From the NCBI RefSeq assembly GCF_002211365.1, contig NZ_LOKZ01000004.1:62001-126000 (forward strand): DNA of 64,000 bases, in the 5' to 3' direction. A model generated the notes under the pieces. The model was given only the letters and a program-made list of their open reading frames with translations. It did no database searches and had not been told where the DNA came from. Each line of letters opens with the position of its first letter. Within the stretch, counting starts at the first letter, position 1. Below are positions 48,077 through 59,505 of this stretch, one piece after another. The position numbers were made by a program, and so were the translations under genes. This DNA comes from Rhizobium sp. R711 (lineage in GTDB: Bacteria; Pseudomonadota; Alphaproteobacteria; Rhizobiales; Rhizobiaceae).

Positions 48077-49033
48077 ATGGTTATTGGCATGTTGGGTTTT
48101 CAAACGACAGTATCGCGCCCGATCGCGCTTTCGGGCATCGGAGTCCATTCCGGTGCTGACGTTTCGATTACCTTCAACCCGGCAGAAGCTGACACTGGCG
48201 TCGTCTTCAATCGCATGCATGAGAATGGCGAGGTTTCCGAATATCGTGCCGTGTCCTCGCAGGTCGGCAATACAGATCTCTGCACCGTTCTTGGTTTCTC
48301 GCCGGCGCGCTCGGTCGCGACGATCGAACATGTCATGGCTGCAGTCTACGCGCTTGGTCTCGACAACGTCGTGATCGAGGTTGATGGCGCGGAAATGCCG
48401 ATCATGGACGGCAGCTCGATGCCCTTTATCGAAGCGATCGAACAGGTTGGCCTGGTATCGCTCGGCGTGAAGCGCCGCTACATCCGCGTCACCAAGCCGG
48501 TTCGCATCGAGCATGGCGGTTCGTGGAGCGAGTTCCGCCCTCATGACGGCATGCGCTTCGAAGTCGAGATCGATTTCGACTGCCCGCTGATCGGTCGGCA
48601 GAAGTGGGAAGGCGACATGACGGCTGCGACGTTCAAGTCCGAACTGTCGCGCGCTCGTACCTTCGGCTTCATGCGGGATGTCGAGCGTCTTTGGGCCTCC
48701 GGCCACGCGCTTGGTTCGTCGCTTGAGAATTCCGTCGTCATCTCGGACGATAATACGGTTATCAATGTTGAAGGCCTGCGCTACGCCAAGGACGAGTTCG
48801 TGCGCCACAAAGCACTCGATGCCGTTGGTGACCTCGCGCTAGCCGGTGTTCCTTTCATCGGTTGCTATCGCTCCTATCGCGGCGGCCACAAGATGAATGC
48901 CAATGCTCTCAAGGCGTTGCTCAGCGATCCGACCGCCTACGAAGTGGTCGAGACGTCTGCGCCGCGTCAGCGCGTTGCTGCCCGGGACTTCATCCGGGTC
49001 AACGCACCGGAATTTGCTCCCTGGTCGGCATGA
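48077..49033 (+). CDS. lpxC: UDP-3-O-acyl-N-acetylglucosamine deacetylase
   Basis: A zinc enzyme of 318 residues, the committed step of lipid A synthesis. Zinc ligands are His85 (ATIEHVMAA), His244 and Asp248 (VRHKALDAVGD); His271 in GGHKMN is the catalytic histidine. LSGIGVHSG (18-26) and IMDGSSMPF (109-117) are family blocks. Lying directly after ftsZ is the usual alphaproteobacterial order. A possible shorter start is Met5. A strong terminator follows. Confidence 0.97.
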   Translation: MVIGMLGFQTTVSRPIALSGIGVHSGADVSITFNPAEADTGVVFNRMHENGEVSEYRAVSSQVGNTDLCTVLGFSPARSVATIEHVMAAVYALGLDNVVIEVDGAEMPIMDGSSMPFIEAIEQVGLVSLGVKRRYIRVTKPVRIEHGGSWSEFRPHDGMRFEVEIDFDCPLIGRQKWEGDMTAATFKSELSRARTFGFMRDVERLWASGHALGSSLENSVVISDDNTVINVEGLRYAKDEFVRHKALDAVGDLALAGVPFIGCYRSYRGGHKMNANALKALLSDPTAYEVVETSAPRQRVAARDFIRVNAPEFAPWSA

Positions 49034-49059
49034 CCTCCATCGCATTTACTAGGCCAGGG

Positions 49060-49086
49060 CCGCCTCCTTCGGGAGGCGGTTTCTTT
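49060..49086 (+). terminator. Intrinsic terminator after lpxC
   Basis: The stem CCGCCTCC / GGAGGCGG with a TTCG tetraloop is followed by TTTCTTT. It begins 27 bases after the lpxC stop. Confidence 0.9.
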
Positions 49087-49332
49087 ATGGGGAACAGACT
49101 CACGGTGATTCCCCGATACATGTGTTGCCGCAGATGTTTAGCGGCAACAGGCGCAGCTTTCGCAGTGTAAAACCGGTGTTTATCGCCTGCATCGCCACAA
49201 AAATGCGTTAATGCGTCATCATTGCGTTGCTCTGGCTCCACATTTGTGGCTAGAAACGCCAGCAAGGCGTGGCTGCCGTTGAGGGATGGCGGCGTTGGGA
49301 TTGTTCCGATGGGTTATGCAGGGTCTGAAAGT
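49087..49332. other. lpxC-bamD intergenic region with a perfect inverted repeat
   Basis: The notable element is TGTTGCCGC at 49123-49131 and GCGGCAACA at 49141-49149, a perfect 9-base inverted repeat around a 9-base loop. The rest probably holds the bamD promoter. No gene is supported here. Confidence 0.5.
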
Positions 49333-50178
49333 ATGATGAAGACAGCGCGCGCTTTGTTCGCATCGCTCTTGGTGCTGAGCGCAGGTGCCTTAATTTCCGG
49401 ATGCCAGTCGGACCCCGATATCGATATTACCAAGCTCGGCGTCGAGAGCGATCCGCCGGATGTTCTCTACACGCAGGGCCTCGCCAACATGAAGGCCGGC
49501 AATATGGCCGAAGCCGCGCGCAAGTTCGACGCGATCGACCGCGAGAACCCGTTCTCGGAATGGGCACGCAAGGCGCTCGTGATGAGCACCTTCGTGAAAT
49601 ACCGTCAGGGCCGTCTGGACGACGCTCTTGCCTCCGGTAACCGCTATATGGCGCAGTATCCGAAGTCGAAGGATGCTCCCTATGTACAGTATCTGATCGG
49701 TCTGACTTACTCGAAGCAGATCGTGGATGTCACTCAGGATCAGCGCGCGGCTGCGAAGACTGTTGAGGCCATGCAGGCGGTTATCGACAACTATCCGGAT
49801 TCCGAATACGTCGATGACGCGCAGGCGAAAATCCGCTTCGCGCGTGACCAGCTGGCCGGCAAGGAAATGCAGGTCGGCCGCTACTACATGGAACGCAAGG
49901 AATATCTCGCGGCGATCTCGCGTTTCCGCACGGTCGTCGAGAAGTATCCGAATACCAACCAGATCGAAGAAGCGCTCGCGCGTCTTGTCGAAGCTTATTA
50001 CGCAATGGGCATTGTCGAAGAGGCGCAAACGGCAGCTGCGGTTCTCGGCCACAACTATCCTGACAGTCAGTGGTACGCGGATTCCTTCAAGCTCCTGAAG
50101 AATGGTGGCACCGAGCCGCGTGAAAACCCAGGTTCGTGGATTGCTGCCGCAGGCAAGAAACTCCTGCTCGGTACCTGA
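49333..50178 (+). CDS. bamD: Outer-membrane assembly lipoprotein BamD (ComL)
   Basis: A protein of 281 residues. The signal peptide ends ISGC, giving a lipidated cysteine near residue 24. The mature part has five TPR-like helical repeats, including VLYTQGLANMKAGNMAEAARKF near residue 45 and YYMERKEYLAAISRFRTVVEKYP near 183. BamD is the essential partner of BamA in folding outer-membrane proteins. The start at 49333 has AGGG upstream and places the signal peptide properly. recN begins 5 bases after its stop. Confidence 0.95.
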   Translation: MMKTARALFASLLVLSAGALISGCQSDPDIDITKLGVESDPPDVLYTQGLANMKAGNMAEAARKFDAIDRENPFSEWARKALVMSTFVKYRQGRLDDALASGNRYMAQYPKSKDAPYVQYLIGLTYSKQIVDVTQDQRAAAKTVEAMQAVIDNYPDSEYVDDAQAKIRFARDQLAGKEMQVGRYYMERKEYLAAISRFRTVVEKYPNTNQIEEALARLVEAYYAMGIVEEAQTAAAVLGHNYPDSQWYADSFKLLKNGGTEPRENPGSWIAAAGKKLLLGT

Positions 50179-50183
50179 GGCCA

Positions 50184-51857
50184 ATGCTGATCCAGCTTTC
50201 GATCCGCGATATCGTCCTGATCGAGCGGCTGGATCTCGCCTTTGAGACCGGCCTCTCGGTGCTGACCGGGGAGACCGGCGCTGGCAAATCCATCCTGCTT
50301 GATAGCCTTTCGCTCGCCCTTGGCGGGCGCGGAGACGGTGGTCTTGTTCGCCATGGCGAGGACAAAGGGCAGGTAACGGCTGTCTTCGACGTCGGCCCGG
50401 ATCACGGCGCCCGCAAGCTGCTGCGCGAAAACGGCATCGATGACGATGGCGATCTTATTTTCCGCCGTGTCCAAAACTCCGACGGCCGCACCAAGGCCTA
50501 TGTCAACGACCAGCCGCTCAGCGTTCAACTGATGCGCCAGGCCGGACAGATGCTCGTCGAGATTCACGGTCAGCATGATGATCGTGCGCTCGTCGACACC
50601 CACGCCCATCGTATCCTGCTCGACGCCTTCGCCGGCGCGAACGAAGACGCTGCGGCCGTTTCCAACCTCTACCGGATTTGGCGCGATACCGAACGGACGC
50701 TGAAGAAGCAGCGTGAGAAGGTGGAGAATGCCGCCCGCGAGGCGGACTATCTGCGGTCATCCGTCGAGGAGCTGGAAAAGCTTTCGCCGCTGGATGGCGA
50801 GGAGGACGAACTCGCCGACCGTCGCCAAAAAATGATGAAGGCCGAACGAATCGCCGGCGATATTGCCGAGGCCTCGGAATTCCTCAACGGCAATGCTTCT
50901 CCTGTGCCGCACATCGCCTCGCTGGTGCGCAGGCTGGAGCGCAAGAGCCACGAGGCCCCGGGCCTGCTGGAAGATACCGTGGCGCTTCTGGACGCCGCTC
51001 TTGACCAGCTCTCCAATGCCCAGATGGAAGTCGAGGCTGCGCTGAGGAAGACGGAATACGATCCGAAGGAGCTTGAGCGCGTCGAAGAGCGCTTGTTTGC
51101 CTTGCGCGCCGCCTCCCGCAAATATTCCGTTCCGGTAACCGAACTGCCGGCGCTGGCGGTCCGCATGATCAGCGATCTTGCCGATGTCGACGCCGGCGAG
51201 GAAAAGCTGGCCAAGCTCGAAGCCGAGGTCGGTGTCGCCAGGGCGAACTATGACGCGGCGGCGCGGACGCTTTCCGACAGGCGTCATCATGCCGGCGACG
51301 CCCTGGCTGCTGCCGTCATGGCGGAGCTGCCGGCACTAAAGCTGGAACGTGCGCGCTTCATGGTGGAGATCACCACCAATCCGGAGGACGCGACCTCTGA
51401 AGGTATCGACGTGGTGGAATTCCACGTTCAGACCAATCCGGGCACGCGTCCTGGTTCGATCATGAAGGTGGCGTCAGGCGGTGAGCTTTCGCGCTTCCTG
51501 CTGGCGCTGAAGGTGGCGCTTGCCGATCGCGGTTCCGCACCGACGCTCGTTTTCGACGAAATCGATACCGGGGTCGGCGGGGCGGTTGCCGATGCGATCG
51601 GTCAGCGGCTTAAGCGCCTTTCCGACCGTGTACAGGTGCTTTCGGTCACGCATGCGCCGCAGGTCGCCGCGCGGGCGGCAACGCATCTGCTGATTTCGAA
51701 AGGCCCGGCTGCCGAAGGCTCCGAGAAGATCGCGACCCGCGTCGCGACGATGGCGCCCGGCGACCGTACCGAGGAAATCGCACGCATGCTTGCGGGCGCC
51801 TCGGTGACGGAAGAGGCGAGGGCAGCGGCTGCCCGGCTGCTGGCCGGGAACGGTTGA
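50184..51857 (+). CDS. recN: DNA repair protein RecN
   Basis: An SMC-like ATPase of 557 residues for recombination repair of double-strand breaks. Walker A is GETGAGKS (29-36). Two coiled-coil arms lie around residues 160-350 (KKQREKVENAAREADYLR). The C-terminal ATPase half has VASGGELSRFLLALK (signature), LVFDEIDTGVGG (Walker B) and VLSVTHAPQVAA. GAGG lies 5-8 bases before the ATG. It follows bamD after 5 bases and precedes ligA, a common alphaproteobacterial order. Confidence 0.97.
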   Translation: MLIQLSIRDIVLIERLDLAFETGLSVLTGETGAGKSILLDSLSLALGGRGDGGLVRHGEDKGQVTAVFDVGPDHGARKLLRENGIDDDGDLIFRRVQNSDGRTKAYVNDQPLSVQLMRQAGQMLVEIHGQHDDRALVDTHAHRILLDAFAGANEDAAAVSNLYRIWRDTERTLKKQREKVENAAREADYLRSSVEELEKLSPLDGEEDELADRRQKMMKAERIAGDIAEASEFLNGNASPVPHIASLVRRLERKSHEAPGLLEDTVALLDAALDQLSNAQMEVEAALRKTEYDPKELERVEERLFALRAASRKYSVPVTELPALAVRMISDLADVDAGEEKLAKLEAEVGVARANYDAAARTLSDRRHHAGDALAAAVMAELPALKLERARFMVEITTNPEDATSEGIDVVEFHVQTNPGTRPGSIMKVASGGELSRFLLALKVALADRGSAPTLVFDEIDTGVGGAVADAIGQRLKRLSDRVQVLSVTHAPQVAARAATHLLISKGPAAEGSEKIATRVATMAPGDRTEEIARMLAGASVTEEARAAAARLLAGNG

Positions 51858-51932
51858 ATTCTTAATCGCCGAATTGGGGAGAGGGCGAACGAGGACCTCT
51901 CGCTCTCTTTCAATCCACTCATTTTGCTCTAA

Positions 51933-54131
<2,199 letters not shown>

Positions 54132-54164
54132 GAAATCGGTTTTCGTCGACCTCAAAGCGTTCCT

Positions 54165-54686
54165 TTATCGCTTGATGCGCGCCATCGCATAGGCATCGAC
54201 GTAGCTGCCGGCCCGGAAGGCGTAGGCACGAAGTATGCCTTCCTCTTCGAAGCCGAACTTTCTGTAGAGGGCGAGGGCGGCTTCGTTGTCGGTGTAAACG
54301 GTCAGCTCCAGGCGCATGATGTTCAGCCAGTTGTCCGCGGCGTCGATGATCGCCGCGAGCAGCGCACTACCGATGTCGCGGCCGGTAAAATCGTCATGCA
54401 CGCCCATGCCAATGCTGGCGACGTGGTTGCGACGACCACGATAGCGGGTCATGCCGATGTCGCCCACGATCTGCTCGTCAATCGTCGCGACGAGGCGCAT
54501 CGCGTCCGGATTGCTGTTTTCGAGATGGCGGCGGGTTTCTTCAATACTCTGGTAGGGTGGACGCAAGGTCCCAGCGCGAAAGCCCGGTAGATTGACCAGC
54601 GTTGCCAGGGCTTCGGTATCGGATGGACGGACGGCTCGGATCAGTAGTCCGACCGGTATTTTTCTGCGACTTGGATTTTTCTGCAT
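54165..54686 (-). CDS. GNAT family N-acetyltransferase
   Basis: A protein of 173 residues. The start follows AAGGAGAGTTGC, an excellent ribosome site, so longer frames are rejected. GNAT motif A is the acetyl-CoA-binding loop VHDDFTGRDIGSALL with R/Q-x-x-G-x-G/A, and motif B is VYTDNEAALALYRKFGFEEEG near residue 135. It acetylates an amine on a small molecule or protein. The IxAVxxxDxEAL opening resembles the PhnO/aminoglycoside-like members, but no substrate can be named. Convergent with ligA. Confidence 0.9.
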   Translation of the reverse strand: MQKNPSRRKIPVGLLIRAVRPSDTEALATLVNLPGFRAGTLRPPYQSIEETRRHLENSNPDAMRLVATIDEQIVGDIGMTRYRGRRNHVASIGMGVHDDFTGRDIGSALLAAIIDAADNWLNIMRLELTVYTDNEAALALYRKFGFEEEGILRAYAFRAGSYVDAYAMARIKR

Positions 54687-54946
54687 GCAACTCTCCTTCT
54701 CAGTTTGAGGAGAGCCGGTTTCCAAACCCTGCTCGCCTCGGCAGGGTTTAGGGGATGACGGACTGCTTCTAACGCACCATCGCTCCCGCCAACCCCGCAA
54801 GGGTGGTCGTCAGCACAACCGTAGTGGTCATCGATCCGTTCATGGGCGCCATGTTTCGCAATCCGCTTGCGGATGTCAACAGCCGGATTTGCGCGGAGAG
54901 GGCGGGGAAGCTATGCCAGATCAATGCAATCGAATCGGAAATCTCG

Positions 54947-55537
54947 TTGAAAACCATTGCCATTGATTTCGAGACAGCCAACGAACAGCGTGGCAGTGCC
55001 TGCTCGGTCGGGCTGGCATGGATCGAGGACGGCAAGGTCACCCGCGTCGAGGAGCGGCTGATCCGGCCGAAGGAGATGCGCTTCTCCGGCATGAACATCG
55101 CCATCCATGGCATCCGGCCGGAGCATGTTGAGGACGCGCCGGAGTTTCCGGAGGTGATGGACGAGTTCCACGATGATTTCCGAGGCGCGACCATGATCGC
55201 GCACAACGCTTCTTTCGATTTCAGCGTGTGGCGCGCGAGCCTCGATCTCTATCGGCAATCCTATCCGGAATTGACCTATCTCTGCAGCCTGAAGATGGCG
55301 CAGAGGATCTGGCCGCACTTCCTCTCGCATCGGCTGAACATGATCGCCGAGCATCTCGGCCTGCGTTTCGCCCATCACAATGCCGGCGAAGACGCTGCCG
55401 TCTGCGCGCATGCGGCGATTGCGATGGCAAAGACAGTCGGGGCCGCAGCGGTCAACGCCATTCCGGCCCTGATCGGCATGAAGCCAGGGCGACTGACTTC
55501 AACCGGATACGAGGCCTGCACCTGCAGGAAGGCGTGA
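54947..55537 (+). CDS. 3'-5' exonuclease, DnaQ-like (DEDDh)
   Basis: A protein of 196 residues beginning at a TTG, chosen because the homologous start is MKTIAIDFETAN-like and CGGAA lies upstream. Longer frames reach back to ATG 54803 but add an unrelated 48 residues. Exo I is AIDFETAN (Asp and Glu), Exo II is IAHNASFDFSVW (Asp), and Exo III is HNAGEDAAV with H-x4-D, making it DEDDh. It resembles the DNA polymerase III epsilon exonuclease domain without the alpha-binding tail. It may act in DNA repair or RNA trimming; the role is not determined. The tail ACTCRKA is cysteine-containing. Confidence 0.85.
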   Translation: MKTIAIDFETANEQRGSACSVGLAWIEDGKVTRVEERLIRPKEMRFSGMNIAIHGIRPEHVEDAPEFPEVMDEFHDDFRGATMIAHNASFDFSVWRASLDLYRQSYPELTYLCSLKMAQRIWPHFLSHRLNMIAEHLGLRFAHHNAGEDAAVCAHAAIAMAKTVGAAAVNAIPALIGMKPGRLTSTGYEACTCRKA

Positions 55538-55546
55538 AGCCTTCCT
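55526..55546 (+). terminator. Stem-loop overlapping the exonuclease stop codon, possible terminator
   Basis: AGGAAGGC / GCCTTCCT, 8 perfect base pairs around a GTGAA loop that contains the TGA. Only a short T-containing tail follows, so strength is doubtful. Confidence 0.4.
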
Positions 55547-55600
55547 TGTAAAGGCATCACTCGCACTTACCTTAGATGCGGATCTAATCAGGGAATCGCC

Positions 55601-56095
55601 ATGTCCGGAAAAAGCTACACCGCGCTCGCTGCCGCCTCGCTCATCGGCCTCTGCGCCGGCACGGCATCTGCTGATCAAGTCGGCAAGGTCGGGGTCGACT
55701 GGATCGGCAACGACATCATCATCGATGCGGTGGCTGACCCGCAAGTGAAGGGTGTGACCTGCCACGTCACCTATTTCGACCGCAGCGTCATCGACCGCGT
55801 GAAGAACGGCAACTGGTTCGAGGATCCCTCGAACAACTCCATCTCGTGCCGCCAGACAGGGCCGATCGAGATCGGCGATATAGATCTGTCGAAGGGCGGT
55901 GACGAAGTCTTCAAGACAGGCATGTCGCTGATCTGGAAGAAGCTGGTCGTCAACCGGATCTACGACAAAGAGAATGACACGTTGATCTATCTCTCGCATT
56001 CCCGCGAACTGACCGACGGCTCGGCCAAGATGGCGATTTCGACCATCCCGCTATATGGGCAGAACGTCACGTGGAAGAACGGCAAGCCGCAATAG
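55601..56095 (+). CDS. CreA family periplasmic protein
   Basis: A protein of 164 residues with a signal peptide (1-24, ending TASA). The mature sequence matches the CreA family: VGKVGVDWIGNDIIIDAVAD opening, GVTCHVTYFDRS, ISCRQTGPIEIGDI with a second cysteine, and LIYLSHSRELTDGSAKMAIST at the end. The two cysteines (near residues 51 and 87) could form a disulfide. CreA proteins are widespread exported proteins whose molecular function is unknown. It stands alone. Confidence 0.88.
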   Translation: MSGKSYTALAAASLIGLCAGTASADQVGKVGVDWIGNDIIIDAVADPQVKGVTCHVTYFDRSVIDRVKNGNWFEDPSNNSISCRQTGPIEIGDIDLSKGGDEVFKTGMSLIWKKLVVNRIYDKENDTLIYLSHSRELTDGSAKMAISTIPLYGQNVTWKNGKPQ

Positions 56096-56108
56096 CAGCA
56101 CGTCCGCG

Positions 56109-56519
56109 CTAGTCGCAACTTTTGGGGTGTGCCGGAAGCTCGTCGCAGATGACATCCCACGACACCTTTTCGGACGTCCAGACGTGAAAGGTCGGGTGAT
56201 ATGCATTCGGCTCGTCGAGACTGACGGTCATCATGTCGATCAAGTCGGGGTCCGCATCGTTTTGATAACTGAGCGGGGAGCCGCACAAGCCGCAGAACGT
56301 GCGCACGACGCCCTTCGAAGAGGCGAAGGCCCGCGGAGCTCCTTGTTCATAGACCAGTGTTCGTACAGGGAAGGTGACGAACGGCAAGGTGGGAGCCGAA
56401 GCAACCTTTCGGCAGGTCTGGCAGTGACAGATGCCACTCGCCAACGGCGCTTCGTCAATTCTGTAGCGGACCGCGCCGCAGCCGCATCCCCCGGTGTGAC
56501 GGGTCTTCGCCTCGCTCAT
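56109..56519 (-). CDS. GFA (glutathione-dependent formaldehyde-activating) family protein
   Basis: A zinc-binding Mss4-like protein of 136 residues. The cysteines are arranged as in the family: GGCGCGAVRY (residues 11-20), CHCQTCRK (about 33-40) and FCGLCGSPL (about 78-86). These bind structural and possibly catalytic zinc. GFA enzymes promote addition of formaldehyde to glutathione, but most members are uncharacterised and many lack that role. I start at ATG 56519; the ribosome site is weak (GGAAC). Convergent with the CreA gene at a distance of 13 bases. Confidence 0.88.
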   Translation of the reverse strand: MSEAKTRHTGGCGCGAVRYRIDEAPLASGICHCQTCRKVASAPTLPFVTFPVRTLVYEQGAPRAFASSKGVVRTFCGLCGSPLSYQNDADPDLIDMMTVSLDEPNAYHPTFHVWTSEKVSWDVICDELPAHPKSCD

Positions 56520-56631
56520 GTTCCGTACCCCGTTGCTCTTCAAACACCGCCCTGTGCTTTGTTCAGTCAAAGCTGTGCGGAACGCGCGGTGAGCAAATAG
56601 CCTGCAATGCGGCCCTAAGAATGGCATGCAG

Positions 56632-56667
56632 AAAAAAAACCGCTCGCGCCGGTTCCGGCGCGAGCGG
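56632..56667 (-). terminator. Strong intrinsic terminator of the MCP-cheW unit
   Basis: A 12-13 base GC-rich stem, CCGCTCGCGCCGG / CCGGCGCGAGCGG, followed on the minus strand by eight consecutive Ts. It lies 50 bases past the cheW stop. Confidence 0.93.
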
Positions 56668-56716
56668 CTCAAAGTTCCCTTGGGATGGCTGGGTTTTGCC
56701 GAACCCGCCAGTCTCG

Positions 56717-57184
56717 TCAAGCCGCCTGTGCCAGCTCGTCGGCAATGACCGTGTCGAGGTTCAGGAAGCAGACCATTGTCTTTTCGAGAGCCACGATGCC
56801 GCGGCAGAAGGCGCGCTGCGCTTCCGGAATAATCTCCGGCGCCGGCTGCAGGTCTTCGCTCTTGATGGTCATCATGTCGGAAACCTGCTCGACCAGCAGG
56901 CCGACGAGCTTGCCGGCGATATCCGTGACGATGATCGCAGAGCGCTCGGATGGCTCGGTCATCTTCATGCCGAGGCGGCAAGCCATGTCGATCACGGGGA
57001 TCACCGCGCCGCGCAGGTTGATGAGGCCTAGCACGTAAGGCGGTGTGTGCGGCATCGGCGTTACCGGCGCCCAGCCGCGGATTTCGCGGATCGCCATGAT
57101 ATCGATGCAGAATTCCTGCTCTCCGAGATGGAAGGAGACGATCTCGAGATGCGAGCCGGTCTGGTTGATGATGGTGTTGTTCAT
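56717..57184 (-). CDS. cheW: Chemotaxis coupling protein CheW
   Basis: A protein of 155 residues with a single CheW domain: EIVSFHLGEQEFCIDI (14-29), VLGLINLRGAVIPVIDM near 51-67 (the coupling NLRG block) and GLLVEQVSDMM near 94. It links chemoreceptors to the kinase CheA. It starts 2 bases after the stop of the receptor gene, so the pair is one unit. No cheA, cheY or other che gene is in the window, so this is probably a second CheW dedicated to this receptor. Confidence 0.95.
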   Translation of the reverse strand: MNNTIINQTGSHLEIVSFHLGEQEFCIDIMAIREIRGWAPVTPMPHTPPYVLGLINLRGAVIPVIDMACRLGMKMTEPSERSAIIVTDIAGKLVGLLVEQVSDMMTIKSEDLQPAPEIIPEAQRAFCRGIVALEKTMVCFLNLDTVIADELAQAA

Positions 57185-57186
57185 GA

Positions 57187-59151
57187 TCAGAATTCTTCCC
57201 AGTTGTCTCCGGCCGGTGCGGCCATGGCCCTGGCGGTTGCGCCGCCGCTGAATGCGCCCGCGACCTTGCCGATCAGGCTTCGTGCGGGAGATGGTTTCGG
57301 ATGCGAGACTGCGGTGGCTTCCCGCGGCGTGGAACGGGCATTCATGCCCTCGCCGATCTTGAATGTCTGGATCAGGTGGATCAGGCTGTCGGCATCGGTG
57401 GCGAGCGCGTGGCTTGCTGCGTTCGTTTCTTCCACCATGGCCGCATTTTTCTGAGTGACCTGGTCCATCTGGCTGATGGCCGAATTGATTTCGTTCAGTC
57501 CGGTGGATTGTTCGCGCGCAGAGGTTACGATTGATTTAACATGCTCGTCAATGCGCAAAACATCTTCCCCGATCCGGCGCAACGCTTCACCGGCTGCCGT
57601 CACGAGTTCACCGCCTGCCTTTACTTCGGCACCGGATTTTCCGATCAAGGCCTTGATATCCTTGGCGGCGCCGGCGGCACGGCCGGCGAGTTCGCGGACT
57701 TCCTGCGCCACGACCGCAAAACCCTTGCCGGCTTCGCCTGCGCGGGCTGCTTCGACGCCGGCGTTGAGGGCGAGGAGGTTGGTCTGGAAGGCGATCTCAT
57801 CGATGACGTTGATGATCGTTCCGATCTCACGCGAGGCCGTGGCGATTCGCTCCATGGCGGCCATGGCGTCGGTGACGACCACATCTGATTTCGTCGTGTT
57901 CTGTCGGGTATGGGCCACCATGTGGCTGACTTCCTCGGCACGGCTGGCAGCGTTGCGGACCGTTGCCGTGATCTGATCGAGGGCCGCGGAGGTTTCCTCG
58001 AGCGAGGCGGCCTGCTGTTCCGTGCGCTTTGCAAGGTCGTCGGCCGCCGAGCGCATCTGCTGACTGTTCGCCTGAATGGAGACGCCGTTCTGGGAGATCC
58101 CGGCCATCGTCTGGCGGAGGGTGGCTGTGGCCAGATTGAAGTCGCTGCGGAGGCGTTCCAGTTCCTGCTTGAAAGGTTGCTCGATGGTGACAGTCACGTC
58201 ACCGCCGGCGAGCCGTGTAAGGCCATGGCCCAGTGCATTTACCGCATTGTTGAGGGCTTCGGTATCCGCCAATTTTGCCGCTTCGCGGCTGCGGCGTTCG
58301 GCATCGCTCTGCTGGCGTTCGCTTTCGCTCCGCGCTTGGAGTTCCAGCTTCTCGACTGCGGCGAGGCGAAAGCTCTCGGCGGCGCGCGCCATGTCGCCGA
58401 TCTCGTCGCCACGGTCGGTGGCGGGAACATGGCTATCGAGATCGCCACGCATGATCCCCTGCATGCTCTTGCGCACGCCCTCGATGCCGCGGCGAATGGC
58501 ACCACCATGGATGTACTGTAGGATCGCCATCGTCAGTATGGCCACGACGCCAAGTGCGAGCTGGATCTGGATCGCCTGCTGCGAGATCGCGTCCGCGTCA
58601 TCAATCCGCTTCTTGGCTAGTTCGCCGCCTTCGCGCGCGAGCTTGTCCAGTGTCGAGCCCACCTTGTCGCCGCCGCCGTCGATGGCGTCATCCAGCTTGT
58701 CGAATTCGCTTTCTGGCGCGCCTGATTCGACGGCAGCCTTTAGGTTTCCGACAATGTTCTGCCCCAGGGCCGCCACATCAGCATCGTAGGTAGACAGCAG
58801 GCCTCCTGCGTTCAGCTCTTCTCCCAGGCGATGCATCTCCTTGGAGCTGCTCTGCAACTCAACGATTGCATCGTTCATCAGTTTCAGGCGTTCAGGCTTG
58901 ACGCTGCGATCGCCGCGATCGACGATGGTGTCCATGGCGGCAAGAATGAGAGTAAGGTTCGCGGCGCGCATCTCGTTGATGTGGTCTACGCTGGCCTGGA
59001 TCTCGTTGGCGTGCCTCAGAGCGAGATCGGCGCCCGAGTTCTGGTACCAACCAACCCCAAGCATCGAACCGAAGCCAATGAACGCCGCACCGCCCAGTGT
59101 CCACAAACGTTGGCCTACAGAGAGGCTCTTGCGCACTTTCATATCAGTCAT
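57187..59151 (-). CDS. Methyl-accepting chemotaxis protein
   Basis: A receptor of 654 residues. One span lies at about 17-37, a periplasmic helical sensor domain of about 150 residues follows, and a second span is near 193-213 ([14 protein letters not shown]). HAMP segments follow, then the signalling coiled coil with the hairpin tip [25 protein letters not shown] sequence. The protein ends NWEEF, the xWxxF pentapeptide that tethers CheR and sometimes CheB, so the receptor is adaptation-competent. The sensor domain resembles a four-helix bundle; ligand unknown. The start at 59151 is preferred because GGAGGGG lies upstream. Confidence 0.94.
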   Translation of the reverse strand: MTDMKVRKSLSVGQRLWTLGGAAFIGFGSMLGVGWYQNSGADLALRHANEIQASVDHINEMRAANLTLILAAMDTIVDRGDRSVKPERLKLMNDAIVELQSSSKEMHRLGEELNAGGLLSTYDADVAALGQNIVGNLKAAVESGAPESEFDKLDDAIDGGGDKVGSTLDKLAREGGELAKKRIDDADAISQQAIQIQLALGVVAILTMAILQYIHGGAIRRGIEGVRKSMQGIMRGDLDSHVPATDRGDEIGDMARAAESFRLAAVEKLELQARSESERQQSDAERRSREAAKLADTEALNNAVNALGHGLTRLAGGDVTVTIEQPFKQELERLRSDFNLATATLRQTMAGISQNGVSIQANSQQMRSAADDLAKRTEQQAASLEETSAALDQITATVRNAASRAEEVSHMVAHTRQNTTKSDVVVTDAMAAMERIATASREIGTIINVIDEIAFQTNLLALNAGVEAARAGEAGKGFAVVAQEVRELAGRAAGAAKDIKALIGKSGAEVKAGGELVTAAGEALRRIGEDVLRIDEHVKSIVTSAREQSTGLNEINSAISQMDQVTQKNAAMVEETNAASHALATDADSLIHLIQTFKIGEGMNARSTPREATAVSHPKPSPARSLIGKVAGAFSGGATARAMAAPAGDNWEEF

Positions 59152-59505
59152 TTGACGATCATTCCCCTCCGCGATGAGACGCGGTATGCATCTTGCGCTC
59201 ACGCGGATCGCCGGGGTTGAAGTGCCAGGCAGACGTCATGTCACGAGAACGGCGGGCGTTCTATCCATGGCTAAATATAGAGGTGTATTTTTAAGCATTT
59301 GCTAACCCTCAAAGATTGCAGGCACCCCTGATTAATTTGGTAGGTATTTGAAAATATTTTATTTTCCTGTCTGGATTGCGCTTTTTCCGTGTGTCGGTGG
59401 GGCAATCGGTCGCCTTTGGGAAAACGTCTTGTTGAATTGCGTCCCGGAGAACGAGGCGATATCACGCGGGAGGCGGGAATGATCCCGATCTCAGAGGTTC
59501 GATAG
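59152..59505. other. Divergent promoter region between the MCP and SCO genes
   Basis: An AT-rich tract of 354 bases (59270-59370 is the lowest GC part). It should hold both promoters. A small CGGGA / TCCCG hairpin lies just before the SCO gene near 59480. No gene, terminator or RNA is supported. Confidence 0.4.
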
